Both the position numbers and the translations under genes were made by a program. From contig NZ_JAKSYO010000183.1 in assembly GCF_022829635.1 (NCBI RefSeq), forward strand, positions 62,001 to 126,000: DNA of 64,000 nt, given 5' to 3'. Position 1 is the stretch's first letter, and the number at the start of each line of letters is the position of its first letter. Of this stretch, positions 25,715 through 35,379 are shown in pieces. The notes beneath the pieces were generated by a model. The model was not told the origin of the DNA. It made no database searches and worked only from the letters and a program-made list of their open reading frames with translations. The stretch is from Methylobacterium sp. E-066 (GTDB taxonomy: Bacteria; Pseudomonadota; Alphaproteobacteria; Rhizobiales; Beijerinckiaceae).

Positions 25715-25813
25715 TCACGGCCTCAGAAGCACGACGGCGGAGCCAAGGGCCGTCGCCAGGAGGCTGCAGGCGAAGACCACGATCATCGCGTAGGAAAACA
25801 GCCTGAGCTGCAC
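25715..25813 (-). CDS. Possible 32-residue membrane peptide
   Basis: A GTG at 25811-25813 opens a 32-codon frame that is one hydrophobic helix (LRLFSYAMIVVFACSLLATA, then a few more residues and RP at the end). It lies 20 bp past the stop of the secreted protein gene and 22 bp before a strong terminator, so it is certainly in that transcript. Translation is unproven and the ribosome site is weak. Small hydrophobic helices of this kind can be real membrane peptides. Confidence 0.35.
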   Translation of the reverse strand: MQLRLFSYAMIVVFACSLLATALGSAVVLLRP

Positions 25814-25833
25814 GGTCTCGACCGGACCCGCGA

Positions 25834-26112
25834 TCAGCAGCGGTTGCCGCCCGCGGTCTGGCCGTACTGCTTGACCGGGAAATTCTGCTGGTTGGCGTTG
25901 CCTTCGGCCGCAGAGCTCTGGGAGCAGGTGATCGGGTTCCGGTCATAGCGGCTGCCGAAGGGAGCACCGAGCGAACCCGTGGTCTCGACCTCGTCGGGCG
26001 CGTAGCCCCACTGGGCGGAGCCGTCGAAGGCCATAGCGGACGAGATCGGAGCGATGCCGAGGACGAGAGCGGTGGCGACGGCGGCAATACGGATTTTCAT
26101 AACGTCGTTCAT
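25834..26112 (-). CDS. Small secreted protein
   Basis: This protein of 88-92 residues has a clear signal peptide (MKIRIAAVATALVLGIAPISSAMA). The mature part is Gly/Ser/Asn/Gln-rich with an aromatic segment (FDGSAQWGYAPDE) and two cysteines that could form a disulfide, one at the very C-terminus. It may start at the ATG at 26112 or the one at 26100; the second gives the more usual signal peptide. A strong terminator lies downstream. Family unknown; the pattern is common among small exported proteins of Methylobacterium-like genomes. Confidence 0.65.
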   Translation of the reverse strand: MNDVMKIRIAAVATALVLGIAPISSAMAFDGSAQWGYAPDEVETTGSLGAPFGSRYDRNPITCSQSSAAEGNANQQNFPVKQYGQTAGGNRC

Positions 26113-26584
26113 ACCCTTTAACGCAGTACAGTCCGGATTGTCCGGCCCATTTTTTCTTGCGTAAGTCAGATATGGGGAGGGGTATCACGCTATGACGTGC
26201 CGTCGCGCACGTGGCGCCGCGGAATAAATCTATGCCGTTGCGGAACGGAGTGACGGAGCGCGCGCCGCGCTCCAAAGGCTTGCGGCCGGACTGCTCGCTG
26301 GGTCCTGCCCGGCGCCGCGCGCCAAGCCGGCCCGCCTGATCGGCGCGCAAATTCCGCTCCGGACGCGACCGAGCATCAGATCAGGGCGATGTCGCGTTAG
26401 AGAACGTCCAAGATGCCTAAGCGCGAGATCCGCACAGATCGGCGAAAGCAACTCGGCTGCGGTGCCATGCACTGGATCGATTGGGAACGTCGGGGGTCAG
26501 GTAAAGTCCCACTGTTCAAGGCTCTGTGAGCCGATGGGACTTTTAGGGGAAAACCGCTGTGAAATCAGTTCTGATCTCAGCGAT
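26113..26584. other. Intergenic gap downstream of tRNA-Leu
   Basis: This 472-base gap has an AT-rich left end (promoter of the small secreted protein). A nested hairpin lies at 26503-26543: AAAGTCCCA pairs with TGGGACTTT, and inside them GGCTC pairs with GAGCC. The hairpin is ~40 bases past the tRNA 3' end and may stop the tRNA transcript or be part of a small RNA. I find no convincing protein gene. Confidence 0.4.
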
Positions 26585-26669
26585 TGGTGCCCAGGAAAGG
26601 ACTCGAACCTTCACCTCTTGCAAGACTGGTACCTGAAACCAGCGCGTCTACCAATTCCGCCACCTGGGC
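26585..26669 (-). tRNA. tRNA-Leu(CAG)
   Basis: The 85-base cloverleaf includes an encoded CCA. The acceptor stem is GCCCAGG/CCTGGGC. The D-arm has GGCGGAATTGGTAGACGC and the anticodon stem is CTGGT/ACCAG around loop TTCAGGT (anticodon CAG). It has a long variable arm and the T-loop GGTTCGAGTCC. The long variable arm and the anticodon identify leucine. It lies 83 bp downstream of leuC on the same strand. Confidence 0.97.
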
Positions 26670-26752
26670 TTGCCGCCGACCCTGCGGTCGGCGACGGCTT
26701 CGTTTATTCGGACGAACCGGGTCCGTCAATCGGGATTTCTGGCTTTCTGGCC

Positions 26753-28165
<1,413 letters not shown>

Positions 28166-28408
28166 CGGTTTTCGTCTTTGGATGGGATCGGTGCAGAGCT
28201 CTCGCGATAATGCGGGTTCCTTAGTAGGCATCGCGCGCGGTTTTCGGAAGAGGCAAGTCTTCGCCCTGTCAATTGGCCGCTCGGCGCTTGGCCCCCGATG
28301 TCACGGCCGGAGGCAGAGCGTGGCTGGCGCCACACCGGGCACTGGCCCTATGCCGAAGCGAGCGTGACCGGCCGCATCGGCGGTCGTTCAAAAATAAGGG
28401 AGTGTGGG

Positions 28409-29374
28409 ATGTCCGAAGCGCCGCCCGAGATCCTGTTCCTCAAGAAGATGCACCCGCTGGTCGAGGCCGCCTTCGAGGGGCGCTTCACCGTGCACCGGCT
28501 CGCGGGCGCCGCGGACCCGGAGGCGCTGCTCGCCGAGGTCGGCCCGCGGATCCGCGGCCTCTGCGTCGGCGGCCAGGTCGACGCCGCCCTGATGGACAAG
28601 CTGCCGAAGCTCGAACTGATCGCGAATTTCGGCGTGGGCTACGACGCCGTCGACGCCGTCGAGGCGCATCGGCGCGGGATCGTCGTCACCAACACCCCGG
28701 ACGTGCTCACCGACGAGGTCGCCGACCTCGCCGTCGGCCTGGTTCTGGCGACCGTCCGGCGGCTGCCGCAGGCCGACCGCTACCTGCGCGAAGGCCATTG
28801 GCCGAAGGCGCCGTTCCCGTTGACCGCCTCCCTGCGCGGGCGGCGGGTCGGCATCCTGGGCCTCGGCCGGATCGGGAAGGCGATCGCCCATCGCCTGGAG
28901 AGCTTCGGTGTCGCGATCGACTATCACGGCCGCAGCCGGAAGGCCGACGTGACCTACACCTTCCACGACAGCCTGCTCGGTATGGCGCGGGCGGTCCATA
29001 TCCTGATCGTGGTCGCGCCCGGGGGCGACGACACCCGCGGCCTGGTGGATGCCGGAATCCTAGAGGCACTGGGGCCCGAGGGCATCCTGATCAACGTCGC
29101 CCGCGGCAGCCTCGTCGACGAGGCCGCTTTGATCGCGGCGCTTCGGGCGGGCACGATCCTGGGGGCCGGCCTCGACGTGTTCGAGAACGAGCCGCACGTG
29201 CCGGCGGAGCTCGCCGCCCTCGACAACACCGTGCTGCTGCCGCATGTCGGCTCCGCCTCCGAGCATACCCGCACGGCGATGGCGCAGCTCGTCGTCGACA
29301 ACGTCCTGTCGTGGTTCGAGGGGCGCGGCCCGCTGACCCCCGTTTCCGAGACACCCTGGAGCCCGCCCGCGTGA
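28409..29374 (+). CDS. D-isomer-specific 2-hydroxyacid dehydrogenase
   Basis: This 321-residue NAD(P)-dependent dehydrogenase resembles glyoxylate/hydroxypyruvate reductases (GhrB/GyaR). It has the cofactor motif GILGLGRIGKAIAHRLE. The catalytic Arg is in NVARGSLVDEAALIAAL, the Glu in LDVFENEPHVP and the His in VLLPHVGSASEHT. Hydroxypyruvate reduction matters in the serine cycle of methylotrophs, but this is probably a paralogue and its substrate is not fixed by the sequence. ATG 28409 has a good ribosome site (GGGAG). Its stop overlaps the GTG of the next gene, so the two are coupled. Confidence 0.88.
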   Translation: MSEAPPEILFLKKMHPLVEAAFEGRFTVHRLAGAADPEALLAEVGPRIRGLCVGGQVDAALMDKLPKLELIANFGVGYDAVDAVEAHRRGIVVTNTPDVLTDEVADLAVGLVLATVRRLPQADRYLREGHWPKAPFPLTASLRGRRVGILGLGRIGKAIAHRLESFGVAIDYHGRSRKADVTYTFHDSLLGMARAVHILIVVAPGGDDTRGLVDAGILEALGPEGILINVARGSLVDEAALIAALRAGTILGAGLDVFENEPHVPAELAALDNTVLLPHVGSASEHTRTAMAQLVVDNVLSWFEGRGPLTPVSETPWSPPA

Positions 29375-30270
29375 AACCCGCACTGGCCGCGCTGCTCGTC
29401 GCCCTGGCCCTGATCCCGCGGCCGGTGGCGGCGCAGCAGGACTTCGCCGCCCCCGTGACGACGCCCGAGCCGAGCCTCCTGGACCCGGGGACGCTGGCCG
29501 CGCCTCCGACGCTGACTCCGGCGGCGCCCCCTGCCCCGCCGAGCCTGCCCGAACGGCTCACCGAGGTGCCCGGGACCTGGGACCTGTCGCGCGACGGCAC
29601 CAACCGGCGCTGCGTGATGACCCTGCGGAGCGAGGTCGGTGAGGCCGGGCAGCGGATCAGCTTCCCGGCCGGCTGCCGGCGCGCCCTGCCGATCGTCGGC
29701 GGGGTCGCCGGCTGGCTGTTCAGCGACCGGGGCGTGCGCCTGGTCGACCGGAACGTTCGCCCGATCCTCGAATTCGTCCGGCGGCCGGACCAGCGCAGCC
29801 TCGTCGCCAAGACCGAGGGCGGCGAGACCTACAGCCTGGTGCCCCTCGACATCGCGGCGATGCGTCCGGCCGCGTCCGCCGCGCCCGACATCGCCGGGAT
29901 CGAGACCGCACCCGCGCCGTCCGCGTTCCAGACGGCGCCGGCGGTGCCGGCCGAGTTGCAGCGCAGCCCGACCGCGACCGCCACGGTAGCGCCCGGTCCC
30001 GCCCCGGGGGTCTACGCCCTCGACCGGTTCCAGGAGCGCGACACCTGCCGGATCACCCTCGACGGGGCCGGCGGCGGCGTCCACGTTGTCCCGGGCTGCC
30101 ACGATGGCGGCCTGGAGGTGTTCGATCCGGTCCGCTGGCGCTACGCCAACGGCCGCATGACGCTCACCGCCAAGCGCGGCCACACCATCGACCTCGTGCC
30201 CACCGATGACGGGCGCTGGCGGCGCGAGCCGGAGGTCGGCACCACCTTCGTGCTGCGCCGGGTCGACTGA
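29371..30270 (+). CDS. Secreted protein with two Inh (AprI)-like inhibitor modules
   Basis: This 299-residue protein has a signal peptide (residues 1-22, ending RPVAAQ). After a Pro/Ala-rich linker come two similar beta-barrel-type modules. The first (~65-160) contains PGTWDLSRDGTNRRCVMTL and ends TYSLVPLD. The second (~210-299) contains PGVYALDRFQERDTCRITL and ends TTFVLRRVD. Both have the paired cysteines and the W/Y-x-L core of the AprI/Inh family of periplasmic metalloprotease inhibitors. A single Inh module is usual; two in tandem suggest two target sites or an altered job. The GTG at 29371 overlaps the upstream stop. Confidence 0.75.
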   Translation: MKPALAALLVALALIPRPVAAQQDFAAPVTTPEPSLLDPGTLAAPPTLTPAAPPAPPSLPERLTEVPGTWDLSRDGTNRRCVMTLRSEVGEAGQRISFPAGCRRALPIVGGVAGWLFSDRGVRLVDRNVRPILEFVRRPDQRSLVAKTEGGETYSLVPLDIAAMRPAASAAPDIAGIETAPAPSAFQTAPAVPAELQRSPTATATVAPGPAPGVYALDRFQERDTCRITLDGAGGGVHVVPGCHDGGLEVFDPVRWRYANGRMTLTAKRGHTIDLVPTDDGRWRREPEVGTTFVLRRVD

Positions 30271-30271
30271 G

Positions 30272-30886
30272 CTACCGGGAGCCGCGGCCGTCCTGGACCG
30301 GGAGCATCCGCTCCAGCAGGCCGTCCCGGCGGATCACGAGGTGCCAGACCGTCCCGGCGATGTGCAGCAGCACCAGGGCGTAGACGAACCATTGCCCGAC
30401 GAGGTGGATCGACTCAGCGATCTTCTGCGCGCCCTCGTCCTTGGTCAGGCCCGGGACGGTGAACAGCCAAAAATACGGGGTGTCCCGTCCCGACAGCGCG
30501 CTGAGCAGGTAGCCGCTGATCGGCATGATCAGGAAGACCGCGTAGAGCAGCCAGTGGTTGACCCGGCCGATCAGGGTCAGCAGCCGCGGCGCCTGGGGAT
30601 CGGGCGGCGCCGGCCGGATCATCCGCCAGACGATCCGCAGGACCACGATCGCCAGGATCGTCAGCCCGACCGACTTGTGCAGCACGAAGATGTTGCCCTT
30701 GAGGGGCGCCGGCGGCAGGCTCACTGCCACCCAGGCCAGCGGCAGCACCGCCAGCGCCAGGGCGGCCGTCACCCAATGCAGCGCCTGCGAGACCGGATGG
30801 TAACGCGGCAGGCCCGAGGCCGTGACGTAGGTGGCGGGCAGCGGCGTTCCCGCCTGCTTGCCGGCCGTGACGGTTGAGCCTGCCAT
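30272..30886 (-). CDS. Cytochrome b561-family membrane protein
   Basis: This 204-residue protein has four membrane helices and the haem-ligand histidines of the bacterial b561 family. They are in SQALHWVTAALAL, IFVLHKSVGLTIL and, in the last helix, LVLLHIAGTVWHLVIRRDG; NHWLL and ESIHLVGQW add further histidines. It should move electrons between the quinone pool and a periplasmic partner or superoxide, as for CybB. ATG 30886 has the ribosome site GAGGGATC; the ATG nine codons upstream is weaker. It converges on the Inh gene with one base between the stops. Confidence 0.88.
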   Translation of the reverse strand: MAGSTVTAGKQAGTPLPATYVTASGLPRYHPVSQALHWVTAALALAVLPLAWVAVSLPPAPLKGNIFVLHKSVGLTILAIVVLRIVWRMIRPAPPDPQAPRLLTLIGRVNHWLLYAVFLIMPISGYLLSALSGRDTPYFWLFTVPGLTKDEGAQKIAESIHLVGQWFVYALVLLHIAGTVWHLVIRRDGLLERMLPVQDGRGSR

Positions 30887-31033
30887 GATCCCTCGCGGAT
30901 GGGCGTCGTTCACCGTGGATCTAAGCAGACCGCGGGTGCCGGACCAATCCCACGTTAGATCAAGTTTTAGAACAATCCCATTTTATCGTCGTCGGACACA
31001 TCAAACTTACTGCAAGCGCCGATTGCACCCCCC

Positions 31034-31606
31034 TCACGCGGCAGCGCCGGCGTCGATCGCCCGGGCCACGTCGAGCAAGGCGGCCAGCTCCACCGCCACG
31101 GTGGCGAGCCGGGCGGCCACGGTGGCGTCGGTGATGCGGCCATCGGCCATGTCCTCGGGGCCGGCATAGACCGAGGTCGGCGCCACATGGGCCGCGAAGA
31201 AGCCGAACAGGGGCCGCAACCCGTGCTCGACCACCAGAGCGTGGCGCAGGCCGCCGCCCGTGGCGGTGAGCGCCACCGGCATGCCCGCCATCCGCGCCGG
31301 ATCGACGAAGTCGAACACGTGCTTGAACAGCCCGGCATAACCGCCCTGGTAGACCGGCGTCCCGACGATCAGGGCGTCCGCCCCCTCGATCGCCTCGATC
31401 AAGTGCGCGGCCGGCAGGGGCAGATCCTCGCGCAGCGCCACGCCGATGCCCGGCCCGGCATCGATCAGGTCGTAGACCGTGAGGTCGATCCGGCGCAGGC
31501 GCCCCAGCTCGGCGCCGACCGCCTCCACGAGATCGCGGGTCCGCGAGGGGCGCTTGGCGCTCCCGGAGAAGGCGACGACACGGGGCAGGCTCGGGTTGAC
31601 GCTCAC
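31034..31606 (-). CDS. NAD(P)H-dependent FMN reductase
   Basis: This 190-residue flavodoxin-fold reductase (MsuE/SsuE-like) has the phosphate-binding loop FSGSAKRPSRTRDL, the GTPVYQGGYAGLFKHVFDFVD segment that covers the flavin and TATGGGLRHALVVEH. It supplies reduced FMN to two-component monooxygenases such as alkanesulfonate monooxygenases. No ssuD or msuD-like gene is adjacent, so the partner is unknown. The ATG at 31606 gives the usual family length. A free-standing quinone or azo reductase role cannot be excluded. Confidence 0.85.
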   Translation of the reverse strand: MSVNPSLPRVVAFSGSAKRPSRTRDLVEAVGAELGRLRRIDLTVYDLIDAGPGIGVALREDLPLPAAHLIEAIEGADALIVGTPVYQGGYAGLFKHVFDFVDPARMAGMPVALTATGGGLRHALVVEHGLRPLFGFFAAHVAPTSVYAGPEDMADGRITDATVAARLATVAVELAALLDVARAIDAGAAA

Positions 31607-31812
31607 GACTTGACGCTCACTGGAATGACTCCGCCGCTGCCTGCGCCCGGCGGGACGCGCAAAAATTCGAGCCTGCCGAGCGCCGGAGGGCGACTCGCAA
31701 CGATGTGCCCCCGTACATCACGGTCCGGCTGCAACGTAACGCATTCCGGCCGCGGATGAAGCCTCGCAGCACCGCCCGGAGCGATTGGACGCGTCACGGC
31801 CGGGCCATTCTC

Positions 31813-32472
31813 TCAGCCGTGCAACCGCCAGACGTGGCTCTGCTTGATCTCGGCATCCTCCAGCGCGCGGGAGACCGGCACCGCGTAGCTCGCCAGGCAT
31901 TCGAGACGAGTCCGCGGCAGGTAGGTGCGCCCGGGATCGCCGATCAGCACCGTGCGCCCGCTTGCCTGCAGGTCGGTGAGCCAGGCGGTGACCGCCTCGG
32001 CGAGGTCGCGCTCGTAGAACACGTCGGCGGCGAAGACGAGATCGGCCTCCGGGACGCTGCCGAGGAGGTCGGTGGAGACCGGTTGGATCAGGCCGCCGAC
32101 GCCGTTGGCGGCGGCGTTGAGGCCGATCGCCGCCACCGCGAACGCGTCGAGATCGCTGGCGACGACGTGTTGCGCGCCCGCCCGGGCTGCGGCGATCGCC
32201 ACGAGGCCCGAGCCCGAGGCGAAATCCACCGCCCGGTGCCCGCGCGCGATCTCGGGATGATCAAGGATGTAGCGGGCCAGCGCCTGCCCGCCGGCCCAGG
32301 CGAAGGCCCAGAACGGCGGCGGCAGCCCGATTTCCTGCAATTCATCCTCGGTCTTCTGCCAGAGCGCGGTCGCTTCGTCGGCGACATGGAGCTGGATCTC
32401 CGGCGCGTAGGGAACCGGCAGCAGCCGGGTATGGGCCGCGATGAAGCCGCGCGGATCGTCCGGGGCGCGCAT
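31813..32472 (-). CDS. Class I SAM methyltransferase (ETF-beta lysine methyltransferase-like)
   Basis: This 219-residue methyltransferase begins with a helical N-terminal part and the LWQKTEDELQEIGLPPPFWAFAWAGGQALARYI motif. The SAM motif VDFASGSGLVAIAAARAGA and the post-motif DLVFAADVFYERDLA follow. These features match the Nnt1/ETFBKMT family, whose bacterial members methylate a lysine of electron-transfer flavoprotein beta. No etfB lies in the window. It is separated from the glycosyltransferase gene by only two bases, so the two share a transcript. Confidence 0.82.
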   Translation of the reverse strand: MRAPDDPRGFIAAHTRLLPVPYAPEIQLHVADEATALWQKTEDELQEIGLPPPFWAFAWAGGQALARYILDHPEIARGHRAVDFASGSGLVAIAAARAGAQHVVASDLDAFAVAAIGLNAAANGVGGLIQPVSTDLLGSVPEADLVFAADVFYERDLAEAVTAWLTDLQASGRTVLIGDPGRTYLPRTRLECLASYAVPVSRALEDAEIKQSHVWRLHG

Positions 32473-32474
32473 GG

Positions 32475-33638
32475 TCAGGCGTCCAGCAGGTCGCGCCAGA
32501 CGGCGCAGACCTGATCAGTCACCGCCGCTTCTGTGAAGCCGCCCGCCTCGATCCGCGTCCGGGCGGCGGCGCCGAGGCTCGCCACCAGGGCGGGATCGCC
32601 GCTCAGGCGGACCAGCGCGTCGGCCAGGGCCGGGGCTTCGCCGGGGGGCACGAGCAGGCCCTCGATCCTGTCGCGCACGAGGCTGCGGCAGCCCGGGACG
32701 TCGGTGGTGACCAGCGCCCGGCCGCAGGCGCCGGCTTCGAGCAAGCTGCGCGGAAGCCCCTCCCCGCCCCGGGACGGCAGGCAGGCGACGTGCTGGCCCG
32801 CCCAGACGGCGGCCACGTCCTCGGTCGGGCCGTGCCAGGCGACGCCGTCCCGGCTCCAGTCGCGCAGGGTCGCGGCGTCGATGGAGCGGCGGTTCGATGG
32901 GTCCGGTGCGCCGAACAGGGCGAGCTCCACGGCCGCACCCCGGGCCCTGGCCAGGCGGGTCGCCTCGACGGCCACGTCGATGCCTTTCGACCAGAGCATG
33001 CGCGCCACCACGGCGACCTTGAGCGGCGGCATCTCTGGCAGCGGCTGCGGCTGGAACGCAGCGCAATCGACCCCCGCCCCGCCGATCACCGTGACGGATT
33101 GCTCGGACGGGTCGAGGCCGAGCGCCAGGGCGTCGTCCGGGTTCTCGAACAGGAAGCGGGTGCGCCCCGAGGCCAGCGGCCCGCGGATCAGCGCTTTCAG
33201 CCCGAGCCGGGCCGCGCGCCCGATCCGGTCGCTGCGGGCGCCGACGAGGCCCAGCCCAGTCAGCGCGTAGACCCGCGCCGGGATCCCGGCCATGGCGGCG
33301 GCGGTCCCGCCGACCAGGATGCTGCGCAAGGCGATGCAGTGGACGATGTCTGCGTTCAGCGCCTTCAGGATCCCGGCGAGCTGCCCGGCGGCGTAGCCCG
33401 CTGCCATCGGGTTGAGGCTCGCCCGCTCCGCCTCCAGCGGCACGACGCGCGCGCCCGTCGCCTCGATGATGGCGCGGTGCGCCCGGACCCGGGTGACGAC
33501 AGTGACCGCGAGCCCCATGCCGATCGCGGCCCGGGCCATCGGCAGGAAATGCGAGGCGAAGAACCAATCCTCGGTGACGACGAAGACGAGGCTTCGCATG
33601 GGCGTCGGACGGGTTTCGCGGGCGGGTTCGGAATCCAT
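32475..33638 (-). CDS. Glycosyltransferase family 4 protein
   Basis: This is a GT-B glycosyltransferase of ~387 residues. The N-terminal domain starts RSLVFVVTEDWFFASHFLPMARAA, with DIVHCIALRSILVG before the cleft. The C-terminal nucleotide-sugar domain includes KVAVVARMLWSKGIDVAVEA and the family 4 segment LPSRGGEGLPRSLLEAGACGRALVTTDVPG, with the donor-binding Glu residues. It probably adds a sugar to a lipid-linked or surface glycan in the cytosol. The acceptor is unknown and no other cell-surface gene is near. The downstream methyltransferase follows after two bases. ATG 33599 is an alternative start. Confidence 0.87.
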   Translation of the reverse strand: MDSEPARETRPTPMRSLVFVVTEDWFFASHFLPMARAAIGMGLAVTVVTRVRAHRAIIEATGARVVPLEAERASLNPMAAGYAAGQLAGILKALNADIVHCIALRSILVGGTAAAMAGIPARVYALTGLGLVGARSDRIGRAARLGLKALIRGPLASGRTRFLFENPDDALALGLDPSEQSVTVIGGAGVDCAAFQPQPLPEMPPLKVAVVARMLWSKGIDVAVEATRLARARGAAVELALFGAPDPSNRRSIDAATLRDWSRDGVAWHGPTEDVAAVWAGQHVACLPSRGGEGLPRSLLEAGACGRALVTTDVPGCRSLVRDRIEGLLVPPGEAPALADALVRLSGDPALVASLGAAARTRIEAGGFTEAAVTDQVCAVWRDLLDA

Positions 33639-33769
33639 GCCGTCCCTCTAGCACGCTCCGCGTTCGCCTGCGGCGGATGCGCAGATCCGGAACGGCGGTC
33701 GGCCGCCGCCGGTTGATCAGCGCCTTCTCGCCGGGCGGTACCCCGGCGGCGTATCCGGGAGGGGCGGCG

Positions 33770-35023
33770 ATGGCGGAAGTCGAGACGGATCAGAACGGCG
33801 GAAGCCTGCGTGCGGCGGCCGAGGAGGCGGGGCTCGTCTATGTCGACGACAGCCGGCCGGGCCTGACCCGCAAGCGCAGCGGCACGGGTTTTCGCTACCT
33901 CGACGCGAAGGGGGCGCCGGTGCGCGACAAGCGGATCCTCGCCCGCATCCGCGCCCTGGCGATCCCGCCGGCCTACACCGATGTCTGGATCTGCGCCCGC
34001 AGCAGCGGCCATATCCAGGCCACCGGCCGAGACGCCAAGGGCCGCAAGCAGTACCGTTACCATCCCGATTTCCGGCAGGCGCGCGAGGCCAACAAGTTCT
34101 CGCGGATCATGGCCTTCGCGGACGCCCTGCCGGGCATCCGCCAGCGTGTCGATGCCGACATGAAGCGGCCGGGCCTGTGCCGGGAGAAGGTGCTGGCCAC
34201 CGTGGTCCACCTGCTCGAGACCACGCTGATCCGCGTCGGCAACGACGATTACGCCCGCACCAACAAGAGCTACGGCCTGACCACCCTGCGCGATCCCCAT
34301 GTCCGGATCGCGGGCGCGGAACTGTCGTTCCGGTTCAAGGGCAAGAGCGGCAAGACCTGGGACGTGTCGCTCAAGGACCGGCGCGTCGCCCGGATCGTGA
34401 AGGCCTGCCAGGACCTGCCCGGCCAGGAGCTGTTCCAGTATATCGACGCCGATGGCGTCCAGCGCGACGTGACCTCGTCCGACGTGAACGCGTATCTGCG
34501 CGAGATCACCGGCGAGGATTTCACCGCCAAGGATTTTCGGACCTGGGCCGGCACGGTCCTGGCGGCCCTGGCCCTGCGGGAGTTCGAGAGCTTCGACAGC
34601 GAGGCCGGTGCCAAGCGCAACGTCCGGACGGCGATCGAGAGCGTCGCTGGCCGGCTCGGCAACACGCCGACGATCTGCCGCAAGTGCTACATCCACCCCC
34701 AAATCCTCGACTGCTACCTGGAGGGCGATCTCCTGCTGCAGGTGAAGGACGCGGTGGAGACCGAGCTGAGCCAGGATCTCGGAAAGCTTCGCTCCGAGGA
34801 AGCCGCGGTGCTCGGGCTGCTCCAGGCGCGGCTGGCCGCGTCGGAGGGCGACGCCCTCGCCGGCAAAAAGGTCAAGCCCGCTGCGTCTCAGGCCCGCAAA
34901 CGGAGTACGGCGAAGAAAGGGGTAGCGTCCCGGGCCAAGGCGGTGGCCAAGTCGTTGGCGAGCGGGAAAAAACCGTCCGGGCGTTCGCGGTCCCGCACCG
35001 GGGCGCAGGTCGGCGTCGCGTGA
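33770..35023 (+). CDS. DNA topoisomerase IB
   Basis: This 417-residue bacterial-type topoisomerase IB relaxes supercoils by a transient 3'-phosphotyrosine bond. It has the N-terminal RKRSGTGFRYLDAKGAPV region and the core IRVGNDDYARTNKSYGLTTL. The catalytic pentad includes Arg in LIRVGN, Lys of FRFKGKSGK, Arg and His-equivalent residues in the KDFRTWAGTV block, and the nucleophile Tyr in KCYIHPQ. The last ~65 residues are a lysine/arginine/alanine tail, probably a DNA-binding extension. ATG 33770 has GGGAGGGGCGGCG upstream. It diverges from the glycosyltransferase gene. Confidence 0.93.
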   Translation: MAEVETDQNGGSLRAAAEEAGLVYVDDSRPGLTRKRSGTGFRYLDAKGAPVRDKRILARIRALAIPPAYTDVWICARSSGHIQATGRDAKGRKQYRYHPDFRQAREANKFSRIMAFADALPGIRQRVDADMKRPGLCREKVLATVVHLLETTLIRVGNDDYARTNKSYGLTTLRDPHVRIAGAELSFRFKGKSGKTWDVSLKDRRVARIVKACQDLPGQELFQYIDADGVQRDVTSSDVNAYLREITGEDFTAKDFRTWAGTVLAALALREFESFDSEAGAKRNVRTAIESVAGRLGNTPTICRKCYIHPQILDCYLEGDLLLQVKDAVETELSQDLGKLRSEEAAVLGLLQARLAASEGDALAGKKVKPAASQARKRSTAKKGVASRAKAVAKSLASGKKPSGRSRSRTGAQVGVA

Positions 35024-35379
35024 TACGGTTTTTGGGTTGAACGGCTCGCGATGACCCCGCTGAGCGAAAGTCAGACCGATCCAATCGGAAGTCGCATGCG
35101 TTGCGATCGGCTTCGCTTCCTCAACGTATGAAGCACGCCCCTTTCCCGGACACCTGGAACGTCAGTGGAAGGTGATCCGGGACCCAGCAGAGAAAGCGCC
35201 GCGCAGTGGCACCTTTCGAAACCGCACGGACGCTACGCGTCGTCTCGTGCTGGGTCCCGGGTCGCATTCCGCTGACGCTGCATGCGCCTGGGAAAGGGCG
35301 GGGCGGAAAACGGCAACGCTCGGCTCCGTCGGTTTCTATCTTAGGGGGGCAGCCCCGCCGGGGCTGCCCGGTATCCCGG
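35024..35379. other. Convergent intergenic gap holding a long inverted-repeat element
   Basis: This 356-base gap between topoisomerase IB and the LuxR-type regulator contains the 160-bp inverted-repeat element at 35139-35298. No gene is seen. Because both flanking genes point inward, the element can also act as a shared terminator. Confidence 0.55.
35139..35298. repeat. 160-bp inverted-repeat element (MITE-like)
   Basis: The left arm (35139-35189) and the right arm (35248-35298, reversed) match over about 50 bases with few mismatches. Matched landmarks are CCTTTCCC, GACGTT/AACGTC-type steps such as GTCAG(T/C)GGAA, and the block CCGGGACCCAGCA. A ~58-base centre lies between them. It has no coding capacity. 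The structure is that of a folded dispersed repeat or a small non-autonomous element. No target-site duplication was clear to me. Confidence 0.75.

Noticed and set aside
26585..26669. tRNA-Leu as an integration site
   Set aside because: No integrase or repeated tRNA 3' end was seen nearby, and the neighbours are housekeeping genes.
28273..29370. Upstream extension of the frame of the Inh-type protein
   Set aside because: It overlaps the hydroxyacid dehydrogenase in another frame and is arginine-rich without homology. The signal peptide begins at 29371.
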